Shown: in pieces, positions 1 to 7,738 of the stretch | Position numbering within the stretch: the stretch's first letter is position 1 | Layout of the letters: each line of letters begins with the position of its first letter | IMG/VR virus record: IMGVR_UViG_3300025154_000134 | Coordinates: 1-52,782 of that record | From: a virus | Reading direction: 5' to 3' (one strand) | DNA length: 52,782 nt | Position numbers and translations under genes: made by a program | Notes under the pieces: model-generated | Seen by the model: the letters and a program-made list of their open reading frames with translations, nothing else | Told to the model about the DNA's origin: nothing | The model's database searches: none

Positions 1-57
1 CACACGGCGCGGGTGTTGGGTGGGGGTGCGTCATGACTGACAACCCGCGCCGTGTGG
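1..57. repeat. Fold-back inverted repeat at contig start
   Basis: Bases 1-14 are the reverse complement of bases 44-57. Bases 1-8 do not match the equivalent position of the right-hand copy (52649-52656), whereas everything from base 9 does. The first eight bases therefore look like a fold-back artefact at the contig edge rather than phage sequence. Confidence 0.7.
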
Positions 58-134
58 AAATCTTGACGCAGTTCAAACAGCAGATCGAGGCCCCAACGTG
101 GCCGGAAGATACCGACGCTGAAGAGGCATTGATC
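9..134. repeat. Terminal direct repeat, left copy
   Basis: These 126 bases are identical to 52657-52782 at the right end. The right copy is entered through the end of the replication initiator gene and continues into the start of the helicase gene, so the two ends join without a break. This is what a circular assembly, or a terminally redundant or permuted phage genome, looks like. The repeat length may be set by the assembler and need not be a physical phage end. Confidence 0.95.
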
Positions 135-1583
135 GGCGCAATCTTATTCCTGCCTGAGTGTCTGCCGCACATCGCCGGGTTGGTAGTGCCAGACGACTTT
201 TATATTACGCGGTTCGGTTGGATTTTTCAGGCGATTCTCGACGTGTGGCACGGAGGGCAGCAGGTCGATTACCTCACGGTAATCGGGCGGTTGCGCGACA
301 CGGGGCGATTGGAAGAGGTGGGTGGGGGCAGCGTGATCACGAACATGATCAACCATACACCTACCATGTATCACGCCAAGAGTTACGCACAGCGCGTGCA
401 ACACGCCGCCGACCGGCGACGATTGATCGGCGTCATGGGAACTGCGGTGCGCGGGTTTGTAGACCAGGGGGCATCACTGAACGCGCTCTACAGCGAAACT
501 ATGCAAGCCTTTATTCAGGCCAAGCCGCGCAGTTTGGATGTTACGTTGACACTGGGGCGCACGGTATCGGATCGATTCCTTGCGTTACAGTCGCGTGAAG
601 AGGGCGATGTGACGGTGTTTCCACTTCCGTTTGCGGGCTGCCAGGTGGGGTTGCCCTATCTTACGGGGGGTAAATTGTTCGGTATCGGCGGCGATGAAAA
701 GACAGGGAAGTCGGCGCTGGCCGAAACGCTTTCGGAGCACTGGTCAAAACTGGGGTTGCGTGGGTTTTATATCCACACCGAAGAAACCCCGGATGATAAA
801 ATCAACCGTCGTTATAGCCGATGGTCCGGCATTCCGTTTATGCACCTGGAAGCCGGGAAGCTGAACGATGAAGAAAAAGAGCGCCGCGCCCGCGCGATTG
901 AACTCACTGTTCCGTGGGAGCACAACCTGGATATGTATTACGAGAGCTTGCCAACACAGATAGGCATCATGACGTTGATGTTACGAGCCGTTCAGGTGTT
1001 TAAATGTAAATATATCGTGCTCGACAACTTTACCGATGTTCAGTTTGTAGACGTACCGCGCGGGTCTAGCAATGCAGTCGAGGCGATACGGTTGCTTCAA
1101 CAACTCAACGACTTCGCGGCGAAGTACAAGGTGCTCGTCGTGGTCACAACACAGATGAGTACGCAGGACAGCGGCAAGCGTATCGCCTATGGCACCAGTG
1201 GATTCAACAAAAAAATGAGTTGGTTCTGGGATATCAACCGGAAGCCACTCAAGGAACCGCTGACGTATCATGCCGATGGACGGACGTTCAACCTTGACGA
1301 GGGGGAATTTGATCCGCGCGTTGACATTTATCAGCCCGCTGTCCGCTATGGCCGGGCGGTGAAAATTCCGATGTTCGCGGACCTTCGCCGTTACTATTGG
1401 CGCGACCGTGATGAGGTGAGGATTATCGAAACTAAGTTTCCACCCGTTGATTTGCCTGTTCTTTTACGGCCACCAGGCAGTACATTGATGCTCAAGCCAG
1501 GCGCAACAGAAGGCGCGTTCACCGTGGATACGTTGCGACCAGCAAAAGATGATGAAGTTTTCAGAGGTTCCAAAGATGACTAA
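33..1583 (+). CDS. Replicative DNA helicase, DnaB-like
   Basis: This 516-residue protein should be the hexameric 5'-3' replicative helicase that unwinds phage DNA at the fork. Residues about 20-130 look like the DnaB N-terminal helical domain. A RecA-like ATPase core follows, with a Walker A variant GGDEKTGKSALA near residue 217 and a Walker B-like YIVLDNFTD near residue 326. The usual GxPGMGKT loop is replaced by an acidic version, but Gly-Lys-Ser is kept. Across the circular junction its ATG overlaps the stop of the initiator gene, so loader/initiator and helicase form one replication unit. Orthology to a specific phage helicase is not claimed. Confidence 0.88.
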   Translation: MTDNPRRVEILTQFKQQIEAPTWPEDTDAEEALIGAILFLPECLPHIAGLVVPDDFYITRFGWIFQAILDVWHGGQQVDYLTVIGRLRDTGRLEEVGGGSVITNMINHTPTMYHAKSYAQRVQHAADRRRLIGVMGTAVRGFVDQGASLNALYSETMQAFIQAKPRSLDVTLTLGRTVSDRFLALQSREEGDVTVFPLPFAGCQVGLPYLTGGKLFGIGGDEKTGKSALAETLSEHWSKLGLRGFYIHTEETPDDKINRRYSRWSGIPFMHLEAGKLNDEEKERRARAIELTVPWEHNLDMYYESLPTQIGIMTLMLRAVQVFKCKYIVLDNFTDVQFVDVPRGSSNAVEAIRLLQQLNDFAAKYKVLVVVTTQMSTQDSGKRIAYGTSGFNKKMSWFWDINRKPLKEPLTYHADGRTFNLDEGEFDPRVDIYQPAVRYGRAVKIPMFADLRRYYWRDRDEVRIIETKFPPVDLPVLLRPPGSTLMLKPGATEGAFTVDTLRPAKDDEVFRGSKDD

Positions 1584-1821
1584 CGCTTTTGCTCACCTAT
1601 CGGACGACGCGCTGGCCCGCGAGGTCGCGCACTGGGCCGCTGAGCTGCGGCGGCTGGATACCGACGATGCCCGTCTGCGCGGACGCTGGCATGAGGCCGA
1701 CGTGCTCCGCGACGTGTGCCGCCGACTCACGCACGAGCGCCTGAACGCCATCGAAGCCGAGCAGCGCGCCCGGCAGCAGCCGGTAGAGGTCGCGGGCGAG
1801 CCAGCGGGGGTGGGGGCGTGA
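1576..1821 (+). CDS. Small charged helical protein, unknown
   Basis: The 81-residue product starts MTNAFAHLSDDALAREV and is rich in Glu, Arg and Ala, predicting one or two long helices. I chose the ATG at 1576 because it overlaps the helicase stop (ATGACTAA), the coupling style used throughout this arm, and because GAGG lies upstream. An in-frame ATG at 1549 is possible. I recognise no family. The stop overlaps the GTG of the next methyltransferase gene, so it is probably co-translated with it. Confidence 0.65.
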   Translation: MTNAFAHLSDDALAREVAHWAAELRRLDTDDARLRGRWHEADVLRDVCRRLTHERLNAIEAEQRARQQPVEVAGEPAGVGA

Positions 1822-2885
1822 CATTATCTGAGGGAGGGCGTCATGAGTTTTCTGTTGGATCGCTGTTTACAGGTATCGCCGGACTTGACCTTGCCGCTCA
1901 GTGGGCAGGATTTAGTGTCGCGTGGCAGTCCGATATCAATGTATGGGCGCTTGGGCACTGCGCGCGCAACTTCCCCGGTGCCCGCCAACACTGCATCGAT
2001 GTGCGCGACCTGCGAGGACACGACCTTGAGCCAGTTGACGTTGTTTGCGGAGGACCACCCTGTCAGCCGTTCAGCGATGCCGGGAACAAACGAGGCAAGG
2101 CAGATGACCGCTACCTCTGGCCGGAAATGTATCGCGTCATTCGAGAGCTTGACCCGCAACCCCGCGCCGTTGTTTTTGAGAATGTGCCTGGAATCCGCAA
2201 TATGGTTCTCAGAGAAATACTTACTGACCTGGAGTCCGCGGGCTACAGCCAACAATTCTGCTTTCGAGTTCCACTTGCGGCTCTCGGAGCTACCAACATC
2301 CGGTATCGAATATTCGTCGTGGCCTACACCGAGATCGCAGGAACGCCAGCAGCAGAACAGCGCGGATTCTGGGATGGCACTGAGCAAGGCGTTTCGACAG
2401 GAACCGTGGCCGACTCCGCAGACGCGCGACTTTCGACATGGCAGCAGTCCCGATTCGGATCGGATGCAACGCAAGGCAGCGCAGGGGTGGTCAGAAAATC
2501 TGAACGATGCGGTGTTGCCCTGGGCAACACCGACGGCCAGCGCCGCCAAGGGATCGGGGCCTTATGGGAGCAAGTCGCATCAACACGACACATTGAAGGG
2601 AAACCTGAAAGCTCAAGTCATAATGGCGGATTCGAGTGGGCAACTCAACCCCGGCTGGGAATTGCAGCTGATGGGCTTCCCGCCTGGGTGGTTGAACCTC
2701 ACTGGCCCGCCTGGCGAGGACAGCCCCAGCACGACTGGGAACAGTCCCGCACCGTCACCGGAAACACCGTAGAGGATCGCGCCAAGCAAGTCGAGGCCAT
2801 TGGCAACGCGGTGTCACCGGTACACGCTTATCCACTGTGGATTGCGCTGCGGTATGCGCTTGGGGAGCAGGCGGTGACCGCATGA
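1818..2885 (+). CDS. DNA (cytosine-5) methyltransferase
   Basis: The 355-residue enzyme should transfer a methyl group from AdoMet to C5 of cytosine in double-stranded DNA, plausibly protecting phage DNA from host restriction. Visible motifs are the AdoMet-binding SLFTGIAGLDLA (motif I), the catalytic GGPPCQPFS with its nucleophilic Cys (motif IV, near residue 80), ENVPG (motif VI), an RYRIF motif VIII-like element, and AIGNAVSP (motif X) near residue 328. Start: the open frame extends upstream, but the GTG at 1818 overlaps the preceding stop (GTGA) and puts motif I near the N-terminus, as in the family. The target-recognition region lies at about residues 170-300, where a second frame also looks coding. 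Its sequence specificity cannot be read from the sequence. Confidence 0.9.
   Translation: MTLSEGGRHEFSVGSLFTGIAGLDLAAQWAGFSVAWQSDINVWALGHCARNFPGARQHCIDVRDLRGHDLEPVDVVCGGPPCQPFSDAGNKRGKADDRYLWPEMYRVIRELDPQPRAVVFENVPGIRNMVLREILTDLESAGYSQQFCFRVPLAALGATNIRYRIFVVAYTEIAGTPAAEQRGFWDGTEQGVSTGTVADSADARLSTWQQSRFGSDATQGSAGVVRKSERCGVALGNTDGQRRQGIGALWEQVASTRHIEGKPESSSHNGGFEWATQPRLGIAADGLPAWVVEPHWPAWRGQPQHDWEQSRTVTGNTVEDRAKQVEAIGNAVSPVHAYPLWIALRYALGEQAVTA
1843..2772 (+). CDS. Overlapping frame inside the cytosine methyltransferase gene
   Basis: A 309-codon open frame lies entirely within the methyltransferase gene in a different frame. Its ATG has a strong Shine-Dalgarno (GAGGGAGGG, about 5 nt upstream). 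The translation carries WPTPRS/PWPTPQTRD segments and near its end LNPGWELQLMGFPPGWLN. I recognise that LNP-x-W..LMGFPPGW pattern from phage proteins annotated beside C5 methyltransferases. It may be a real overprinted protein, a remnant of an alternative methyltransferase C-terminus, or only a frame shadow that databases have collected. No function is assigned. Confidence 0.4.
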   Translation: MSFLLDRCLQVSPDLTLPLSGQDLVSRGSPISMYGRLGTARATSPVPANTASMCATCEDTTLSQLTLFAEDHPVSRSAMPGTNEARQMTATSGRKCIASFESLTRNPAPLFLRMCLESAIWFSEKYLLTWSPRATANNSAFEFHLRLSELPTSGIEYSSWPTPRSQERQQQNSADSGMALSKAFRQEPWPTPQTRDFRHGSSPDSDRMQRKAAQGWSENLNDAVLPWATPTASAAKGSGPYGSKSHQHDTLKGNLKAQVIMADSSGQLNPGWELQLMGFPPGWLNLTGPPGEDSPSTTGNSPAPSPETP

Positions 2886-3361
2886 AAGCAGCAAACAACG
2901 CGATCCGGCAACACCCGGACGACATCGAAGCGCAGTCAACTGCGCTGATGGCCCTTGGGTTTAGCGACAACCTGACGGCGCATCTCGTGGCGGGTGATTT
3001 CATGGGCCGCCGGGGATATGCTGACTTTGAGCTGAGCAACAACCGCGCGAACATCCGGCGCATGAAGGCGCGCGTGGCGGAATTGATCGCGGCGCGTGAG
3101 AAACTCACGGTAGGCTTGGCACAACCATCCCCCGCGCTGGACGTGGTACTGCCGGAAGGCGTGAGTATGGAAGAGAACACCGACGATAACCGACTGCGGT
3201 TGTATTTTCCAGGCAAGCCTGATGAGGCCACGCGCACGCTGTTAAGATCCAACGGGTGGCGGTGGTCGTCGAGCGCAGGGGCATGGCAGCGCCAGCTAAC
3301 GGATAACGCGCGGGCGAACGTCCATTACATCGCGGATCGGCTGGCGGAGGGCGGGTTATGA
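2882..3361 (+). CDS. Conserved phage protein, unknown function
   Basis: The 159-residue protein starts at the ATG that overlaps the methyltransferase stop (ATGA). It has two parts. Residues about 35-70 contain GYADFELSNNRANIRRMKAR, a stretch I associate with conserved phage and mobile-element proteins. The C-terminal third has KPDEATRTLLRSNGWRWSSSAGAWQR, a pattern common at the ends of large mobile-element proteins. The function of neither part is known to me. The tight overlaps on both sides place it in the early operon. Confidence 0.7.
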   Translation: MKAANNAIRQHPDDIEAQSTALMALGFSDNLTAHLVAGDFMGRRGYADFELSNNRANIRRMKARVAELIAAREKLTVGLAQPSPALDVVLPEGVSMEENTDDNRLRLYFPGKPDEATRTLLRSNGWRWSSSAGAWQRQLTDNARANVHYIADRLAEGGL

Positions 3362-3579
3362 CTGATCAATACGGACAAACTATCGTATCACGACTGGAGG
3401 CGGCGCTTGAAGTGCTCGAAGAGGCCAGTCATCATGCAAGCCGGTTGCAATTCACGTGGGGGCAAACGCACCCTGAACCCCTACCCAGTGATCTCATGGA
3501 TGTGTTTGGCGCTATACTGCGCGCTGAGCGGATATGCAAAGAGGTGCTGGAAAAGCACAAGGGGGCGGCGCATGACTAA
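3358..3579 (+). CDS. Small protein, unknown
   Basis: The 73-residue product is acidic and predicted mostly helical (SRLEAALEVLEEASHHASRL, then AILRAERICKEVLEKHK). The ATG overlaps the previous stop (ATGACTGA). I see no motif. Its value is mainly positional, as one of a row of co-translated small early proteins. Confidence 0.6.
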   Translation: MTDQYGQTIVSRLEAALEVLEEASHHASRLQFTWGQTHPEPLPSDLMDVFGAILRAERICKEVLEKHKGAAHD

Positions 3580-3925
3580 CGACTTGCTGACACGGTTGAA
3601 GGCAATCTTCGCACTCCATAGAGCCGTAGAAGGTGAAGAATCATTTGCGCTGACTACCCACGCGCCAGACTTGATAGCGATCACGTGGCCTGAATTGATC
3701 GAGGCGGCGGAGCGCGCCGAAGTGCTCGAAGGGGCGTTCAAGGATATTGCAGAAAACCGCTGGAACTATTGGCCCCCACGAAAAGGCGAGGTTCACTGCA
3801 AGTGGTGCGGACTGCGAACGTGGGCCAGTGATATAGATAAAGACGAGAAACACGAAGCTACGTGTCCAGTTATTCTAGCCCGTGATCTTTTGAATGAACA
3901 CGAAGGGAGAAGCAACACACCATGA
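3572..3925 (+). CDS. Small protein with a CxxC...HxxxxC zinc-site candidate
   Basis: The 117-residue protein starts at the ATG at 3572, which overlaps the previous gene by 8 nt. I preferred it to an in-frame start at 3407 because it opens with the recurrent MTN and keeps the overlaps short. The C-terminal half has CKWCG followed by a spaced His and Cys (KHEATCP), a plausible single zinc finger. The N-terminal part contains LIAITWPELIEAAERAEVLE, typical of small phage proteins that carry an 'ALIEAAE' helix. Function unknown. Confidence 0.6.
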   Translation: MTNDLLTRLKAIFALHRAVEGEESFALTTHAPDLIAITWPELIEAAERAEVLEGAFKDIAENRWNYWPPRKGEVHCKWCGLRTWASDIDKDEKHEATCPVILARDLLNEHEGRSNTP

Positions 3926-4347
3926 CTAACACTTGCGAGAAGTGTAGCAAAGTCCTGCAATCGTTTGAAATCTTCGGCAAGCCCGGACAAACGTTGTGTT
4001 TTGCCTGCGACCAGCGATGGAATAATCCGCCTAAGTTGCTGCTTGCTGAATCCACCGTATGGACCTGCACATCATGTGGCGCGTGGGCTGGGCGGTTTCC
4101 TGATTTCATGGGAGATGATGGATTCTGGCAGTGCGGCAAATGCGGGAATACGTCTGTTAATCAGCGCGAGGGGCGTCCCTATGGCCCAAAGTGCAAGGAC
4201 TGGGACTGGATCGAACGAGAATTCAATGACATGATAAGTGTTCTAGGGGTGAAATTTATCGAGGATGTCAAGACTGATCCGCCGATGGAAGATGATGAGT
4301 GCGATGACGAGTGGTATCCGCTTGAGATTTTGGTGCCATTGCCATGA
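3922..4347 (+). CDS. Double zinc-ribbon protein, unknown
   Basis: The 141-residue protein has four CxxC knuckles: CEKC and CFAC in the first 30 residues, then CTSC and CGKC at about residues 50-75. Two zinc ribbons or rubredoxin-like knuckles are therefore likely. The C-terminal third is acidic (MEDDECDDEWY). Proteins of this shape can bind nucleic acid or protein partners, but nothing points to one role. The ATG overlaps the previous stop. Confidence 0.65.
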   Translation: MTNTCEKCSKVLQSFEIFGKPGQTLCFACDQRWNNPPKLLLAESTVWTCTSCGAWAGRFPDFMGDDGFWQCGKCGNTSVNQREGRPYGPKCKDWDWIEREFNDMISVLGVKFIEDVKTDPPMEDDECDDEWYPLEILVPLP

Positions 4348-4706
4348 CTAACTTCAGTGTAGTGGGACGGACACTTTCATATGGGATGAGCCGAGAAACA
4401 TTGCGTCAGCATATTGAACGTGACGAGTTTCTAGTACGCTTGCGCGTTTGCGGTATTTCAGAAGACAGCGCGCTCATTCTTTTCGAGGAAATCAAGCAAG
4501 CGTGTTATCGGGGCGTTTATCTTAACTCTGCCCTCGCAACATCCTTGATGGATCGCGTTCGAGACATGGCGGCGCGCGGGGATAGTGTGGCACAGATGAT
4601 CGAATGGATTCGGGCATGTCCACCTGAGTTAGAGTGGCAGTGGAAGGCTGAATGCATAGTACCGAGCGCCTACCCTGGCGGGCCTGGAAGGATATACACG
4701 CGATGA
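4344..4706 (+). CDS. Small protein, unknown
   Basis: The 120-residue protein begins MTNFSVVGRTLSYGMSRE at an ATG overlapping the preceding stop. It is predicted helical in the middle (ALILFEEIKQACYRG). I see no catalytic motif, transmembrane segment or metal site. It belongs to the early cluster by overlap only. Confidence 0.6.
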   Translation: MTNFSVVGRTLSYGMSRETLRQHIERDEFLVRLRVCGISEDSALILFEEIKQACYRGVYLNSALATSLMDRVRDMAARGDSVAQMIEWIRACPPELEWQWKAECIVPSAYPGGPGRIYTR

Positions 4707-4963
4707 CTGACACCTACCTGATGGACGACTTCTACCCCGGTTGTCCCGTCACCACGCGGGACAAGGCGCTTCGTATCGCGCGCTTCTGGTGCTGGTCCGG
4801 TGTCGCGCCGTATCAGTATCGCGCGTGGGTGGTCTTCTGGGACTCACGCGGGTGCAGGCCGCGCGTCAAGTTGTTCGACGTGGCAGAGCTGCGCTTGAGC
4901 GGTGAGAGCGCCGAGCCGCCGGAGATGCCGGCGTGGGCGCAAGGGAATGGGGTGAGGGAATGA
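4703..4963 (+). CDS. Small aromatic-rich protein, unknown
   Basis: The 86-residue product starts at the ATG at 4703, which overlaps the previous stop (ATGACTGA). It is rich in Trp, Tyr and Arg ([22 protein letters not shown]), suggesting a small beta-rich fold. The reading frame is open upstream, but the overlap decides the start. Its end overlaps the methyltransferase ATG. Confidence 0.6.
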   Translation: MTDTYLMDDFYPGCPVTTRDKALRIARFWCWSGVAPYQYRAWVVFWDSRGCRPRVKLFDVAELRLSGESAEPPEMPAWAQGNGVRE

Positions 4964-5613
4964 GTGACATACAACGTGGCGATGCGCGCCAGATCGAGTT
5001 ATCACTGGCGAACGAAAGCATTGACCTCATTTTTACCGACCCGCCATACTCGCGCGAATATCTCGAGCTGTACGGATGGCTGGCGGAGACAGGCGCACGA
5101 GTGCTGAAGCCTGGCGGGTTTGTGCTGGCGATGGCGGGCGGCCTGTATAGCGACCAGATACTAGCCATGATGAGCCAGCACTTAACCTACTATTGGACAT
5201 TCCACGTCACGCTGACGGGTTCTCAGACAGGGAAGGTTCATCCCGGTGGCAACCCCAAGCCGATCATCACGCGCGTGAAACCTATTTATGCGTTTGTCAA
5301 GGGTTGGGGTAGTCCTCGCACGGTGGTGTATGACCCATTCGCTGGCGACGGTAATGACAAACGATTTCATCACTGGGGGCAGGACATGCAAAGCGCCCGG
5401 TATTATGTGGACTGCTTCAGCCATCCCGGTGACGTGGTGCTCGATCCATTTTGCGGCGGTGGCACCACGCCCGTCGTGTGCCAGGCGTTGGGGCGGCAGT
5501 ACATCGCGTGGGACCAGGACGCGGCGGCAATCGAAACAACACGCGGGCGGTTGCGTAATCCGTTTTACGCGTCTCGCCTTGGAGAGCAGACAGTGATGGA
5601 GTTCGCCAAATGA
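4960..5613 (+). CDS. DNA methyltransferase, N6-adenine/N4-cytosine type (DPPY)
   Basis: The 217-residue AdoMet-dependent enzyme should methylate an exocyclic amino group in DNA. It has the catalytic FTDPPYS motif (motif IV) near residue 26 and the AdoMet-binding DPFCGGGTT (motif I) near residue 160. This is the order of the beta-type permuted enzymes of the N6_N4_Mtase family. A second DPF-x-G-x-G-like stretch, [11 protein letters not shown], occurs near residue 123. Start MSDIQRGDA at 4960 overlaps the previous stop. It is one of three DNA methyltransferase genes, which together suggest extensive anti-restriction marking. Confidence 0.85.
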   Translation: MSDIQRGDARQIELSLANESIDLIFTDPPYSREYLELYGWLAETGARVLKPGGFVLAMAGGLYSDQILAMMSQHLTYYWTFHVTLTGSQTGKVHPGGNPKPIITRVKPIYAFVKGWGSPRTVVYDPFAGDGNDKRFHHWGQDMQSARYYVDCFSHPGDVVLDPFCGGGTTPVVCQALGRQYIAWDQDAAAIETTRGRLRNPFYASRLGEQTVMEFAK

Positions 5614-5861
5614 TCACCTACAAAACATCGCCTGACCGCGTCCACTGGCAGCCCGCGCCGTGGGCCGCGTTCGAAGAGTGGGAGGGGGGCGCGCGTATCG
5701 TCGCGCTGCGGGGCGCGTGCCCAGATTCATTGCGCCAGGCCGCGTCACTGTGGCTGGTGGACGGGCGCAACTACCAGGCGGAGCGCATCGAGACAGCGGG
5801 CGATACCGTGCGCGTGTACGTGCGAGAGGTGGGGCCGGACGTTGCCGAGGTGGGGGCGTGA
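5610..5861 (+). CDS. Small protein, unknown
   Basis: The 83-residue product ([18 protein letters not shown]) starts at an ATG overlapping the methyltransferase stop. It is Trp- and Arg-rich with no recognised motif. Its stop overlaps the next gene's GTG. Confidence 0.55.
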   Translation: MITYKTSPDRVHWQPAPWAAFEEWEGGARIVALRGACPDSLRQAASLWLVDGRNYQAERIETAGDTVRVYVREVGPDVAEVGA

Positions 5862-6085
5862 AAGACAGCGCCGAGTTGCGTGAACTCGTGTACTTCACAT
5901 GTTATCCTGCGGACAGGTTCACGGACGCTGAAATCGTGCTTATGGCTCGGTTGGCATTGCACGATCAACGTCCAGCGGTGAAAGTGAGAGCGACCGAGAT
6001 GTTCAAGGCGGCGATGCTTGGCTTATGGCATGACGATCCTATACGGTATAACCGTGTTGGGCTATTGGCACTTAAGGCTTTCTGA
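5858..6085 (+). CDS. Small protein, unknown; last gene of first early unit
   Basis: The 75-residue product starts at GTG 5858 (GTGA overlap), which I preferred to longer open-frame starts. It contains a helical stretch (DAEIVLMARLALHDQRPAVK). No family is recognised. It is followed by the first real intergenic gap (329 nt), so it probably ends this transcription unit. Confidence 0.55.
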   Translation: MKDSAELRELVYFTCYPADRFTDAEIVLMARLALHDQRPAVKVRATEMFKAAMLGLWHDDPIRYNRVGLLALKAF

Positions 6086-6251
6086 ATTAATTGCGAGAAC
6101 CATAATTCGCATAAGCGACGTTTTAAACACCCCCCTGCCCCAATTGTATGTGTTTTTGGAAAGGGTTACGCGCGGGTGTTAATGTACGGGAGAGTTAACG
6201 TCCACATTGCAACGGCGTGCGCATAGACAGTTGATCGGGGTAGGTGGCGTT

Positions 6252-6280
6252 TTGTATTTCCAGGCAAAATGGGTTATACT
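6252..6280 (+). promoter_or_regulatory. Sigma70-like promoter (TTGTAT-N17-TATACT)
   Basis: TTGTAT at 6252-6257 and TATACT at 6275-6280 are 17 bp apart. The -10 and the TT after it match those of the promoters at 11222 and 50497. It lies in the gene-free stretch 6086-6414. In the rest of that stretch I see only a short inverted repeat (TGCGA/TCGCA) just after the preceding gene and a C-run. Confidence 0.6.
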
Positions 6281-6373
6281 TTGGTTGCTGCGTTATTTCA
6301 TCATCGGGAAACAAAAGGGCTTCAAGCGCCCTGTTGTATTGGTGTCTACTTGATGGTGAGACGCAGCAACCAA
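6281..6373 (+). ncRNA. Structured 5' leader: long stem enclosing a hairpin
   Basis: TTGGTTGCTGCGT (6281-6293) is perfectly complementary to 6361-6373, a 13-bp closing stem. Inside, AGGGC/GCCCT (6316-6320 / 6328-6332) forms a hairpin that extends through ACAA/TTGT. It begins immediately after the -10 of the promoter at 6252, so it would form the start of the mRNA for the gene at 6415. It could be a regulatory leader or stabilise the transcript. No known riboswitch class is recognised. Confidence 0.55.
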
Positions 6374-6414
6374 TACAGCTGGGCACTTGGAGCCTTTTGT
6401 GTTTGGAGTCAATC

Positions 6415-7161
6415 ATGCCACAATTCGAAACAGTATGGCAGCGGGGGCATCAGAGATATGTTGACATAAAGATTGCGGAAACGCCCAAGTACGCGATTGC
6501 ACTAGCCAGGGTATTGAAGTGGCTGAATGAGGGCAAATACAATGAGGAATATGTAAATTCCCTCGTGCAGACCGCATCTAAAAGTTACGATCTTTACGAC
6601 GCCGCAATTTTTTTGCGAATGCACACGGCGATGGTAAAGGGCGATATAATTTTCACGACGATTCATTTTGGCGAAACTCCTTGTGCAGACAGAGCTATAA
6701 CTGAGAACATCCGCAAACTTGCCAAGTTGTCCGATACTCGTTTTTTCAGCGTGGATAAAAAAGGGAAACGGAGAGAGGAAGAATTACACATTGAAGCCAC
6801 ATTTGAGGGAGGATCGCAGAGTGACTATGATGGTGTATTGAGTTGGAACGGTCCTCTTGAATTAGGGACAACGAAGGGGGCAGCGTGTATAGTTGCCGAC
6901 GGTTTTATGCCGCTTGAAGTTGGCTATACCTACGCTGAACGTACTTTCGGGCATTTGGCTAATGAACGAAGCTTAGCGCGATGGCCTTATGGAAGTGAAA
7001 AGATATGGTTGTTTCAGGTGGTCAATAACGATCTGTGGAATGTCCGATTCAAAACGATAGAGAAGATGGCCTTTCCTGAGCCTGAGCCTGAGAACGAGGG
7101 CATTGTCGAGATTGAGCAAAAGCCAGTATATGCGCAACTTCCCATGTTCTTAAACTTGTAG
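6415..7161 (+). CDS. Conserved-looking phage protein, unknown
   Basis: The 248-residue protein starts MPQFETVWQRGHQRYVDIK. I chose ATG 6415 because GGAG lies 7 nt upstream and because the longer open frame would run through the promoter and leader stem. It has no signal peptide or transmembrane helix and ends with an acidic Glu/Pro-rich stretch (PEPEPENEG). I recognise no family. Confidence 0.7.
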   Translation: MPQFETVWQRGHQRYVDIKIAETPKYAIALARVLKWLNEGKYNEEYVNSLVQTASKSYDLYDAAIFLRMHTAMVKGDIIFTTIHFGETPCADRAITENIRKLAKLSDTRFFSVDKKGKRREEELHIEATFEGGSQSDYDGVLSWNGPLELGTTKGAACIVADGFMPLEVGYTYAERTFGHLANERSLARWPYGSEKIWLFQVVNNDLWNVRFKTIEKMAFPEPEPENEGIVEIEQKPVYAQLPMFLNL

Positions 7162-7199
7162 TCTATGGCGGGGATCGCCCCGCCCCGATGGAGGAGTGA

Positions 7200-7571
7200 A
7201 TGATGATCAAGAATATGAAGTTCAACATGCTATACCGCGCGAATCACTTTCAGCGCGTGACTGTTTCTCTATTCTGGCGCGATCTGGCGTGGCGCTTGCC
7301 GCATAGGTTGGTTATGTGGTGCGCCTATCGCGTGTTTGCGCACGCCACTACTGGCGAGTACGGCAACTCGTATCCCGGCGATCTCACGGTAATGGAAGCT
7401 ATGCGACGCTGGGATGAAATTGTTAATTCCCACCGCCCCGATGGAGGGAATGATGGCAACGGACTTGAAGGTCGTAACGAAAAACCCACGCGCGCTAGAT
7501 GGGATCGTTCAACAATTTGGTGCGGCGGTGAAGGAATATCACGGTCTCGCAGGCCAGTACGATCAGGTTGA
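7200..7571 (+). CDS. Small protein, unknown, with run-on C-terminus
   Basis: The frame encodes 123 residues (MMIKNMKFNMLYRANHF) behind GGAGG. The first 80 residues, including FWRDLAWRLPHRLVMWCAYRVFAHATTG, look like a normal small phage protein. From about residue 83 the frame runs through the next gene's ribosome-binding site and coding sequence, and the sequence becomes Gly/Arg-rich shadow. The original stop may have been lost by mutation or a sequencing indel. Confidence 0.5.
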   Translation: MMIKNMKFNMLYRANHFQRVTVSLFWRDLAWRLPHRLVMWCAYRVFAHATTGEYGNSYPGDLTVMEAMRRWDEIVNSHRPDGGNDGNGLEGRNEKPTRARWDRSTIWCGGEGISRSRRPVRSG

Positions 7572-7710
7572 ACCTGACACGTATCTCGTGCGGTGTTTCG
7601 GTGATCCTGGGTTTGTCGAATTCATGATTGAGCATCAGGGATATGGGCATGTAATCGGGCGGACGCTAGTAGACCCTGCCCAGCAGGAGGCCCCCCCCGA
7701 CGAACATTGA
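7450..7710 (+). CDS. Small protein, unknown
   Basis: The 86-residue product (MMATDLKVVTKNPRALDG) starts at ATG 7450 or 7453 with GGAGGGA just upstream. An earlier in-frame ATG at 7414 lacks such a site. It overlaps the tail of the previous frame by about 120 nt. No motif is recognised. Confidence 0.6.
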   Translation: MMATDLKVVTKNPRALDGIVQQFGAAVKEYHGLAGQYDQVEPDTYLVRCFGDPGFVEFMIEHQGYGHVIGRTLVDPAQQEAPPDEH

Positions 7711-7738
7711 TGTCTGGATTATACCGAAGACCAAAACG

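Noticed and set aside
1-57. Covalently closed hairpin genome end
   Set aside because: The right-hand copy lacks the fold-back and the ends overlap by 126 bp, so an assembly artefact is simpler.
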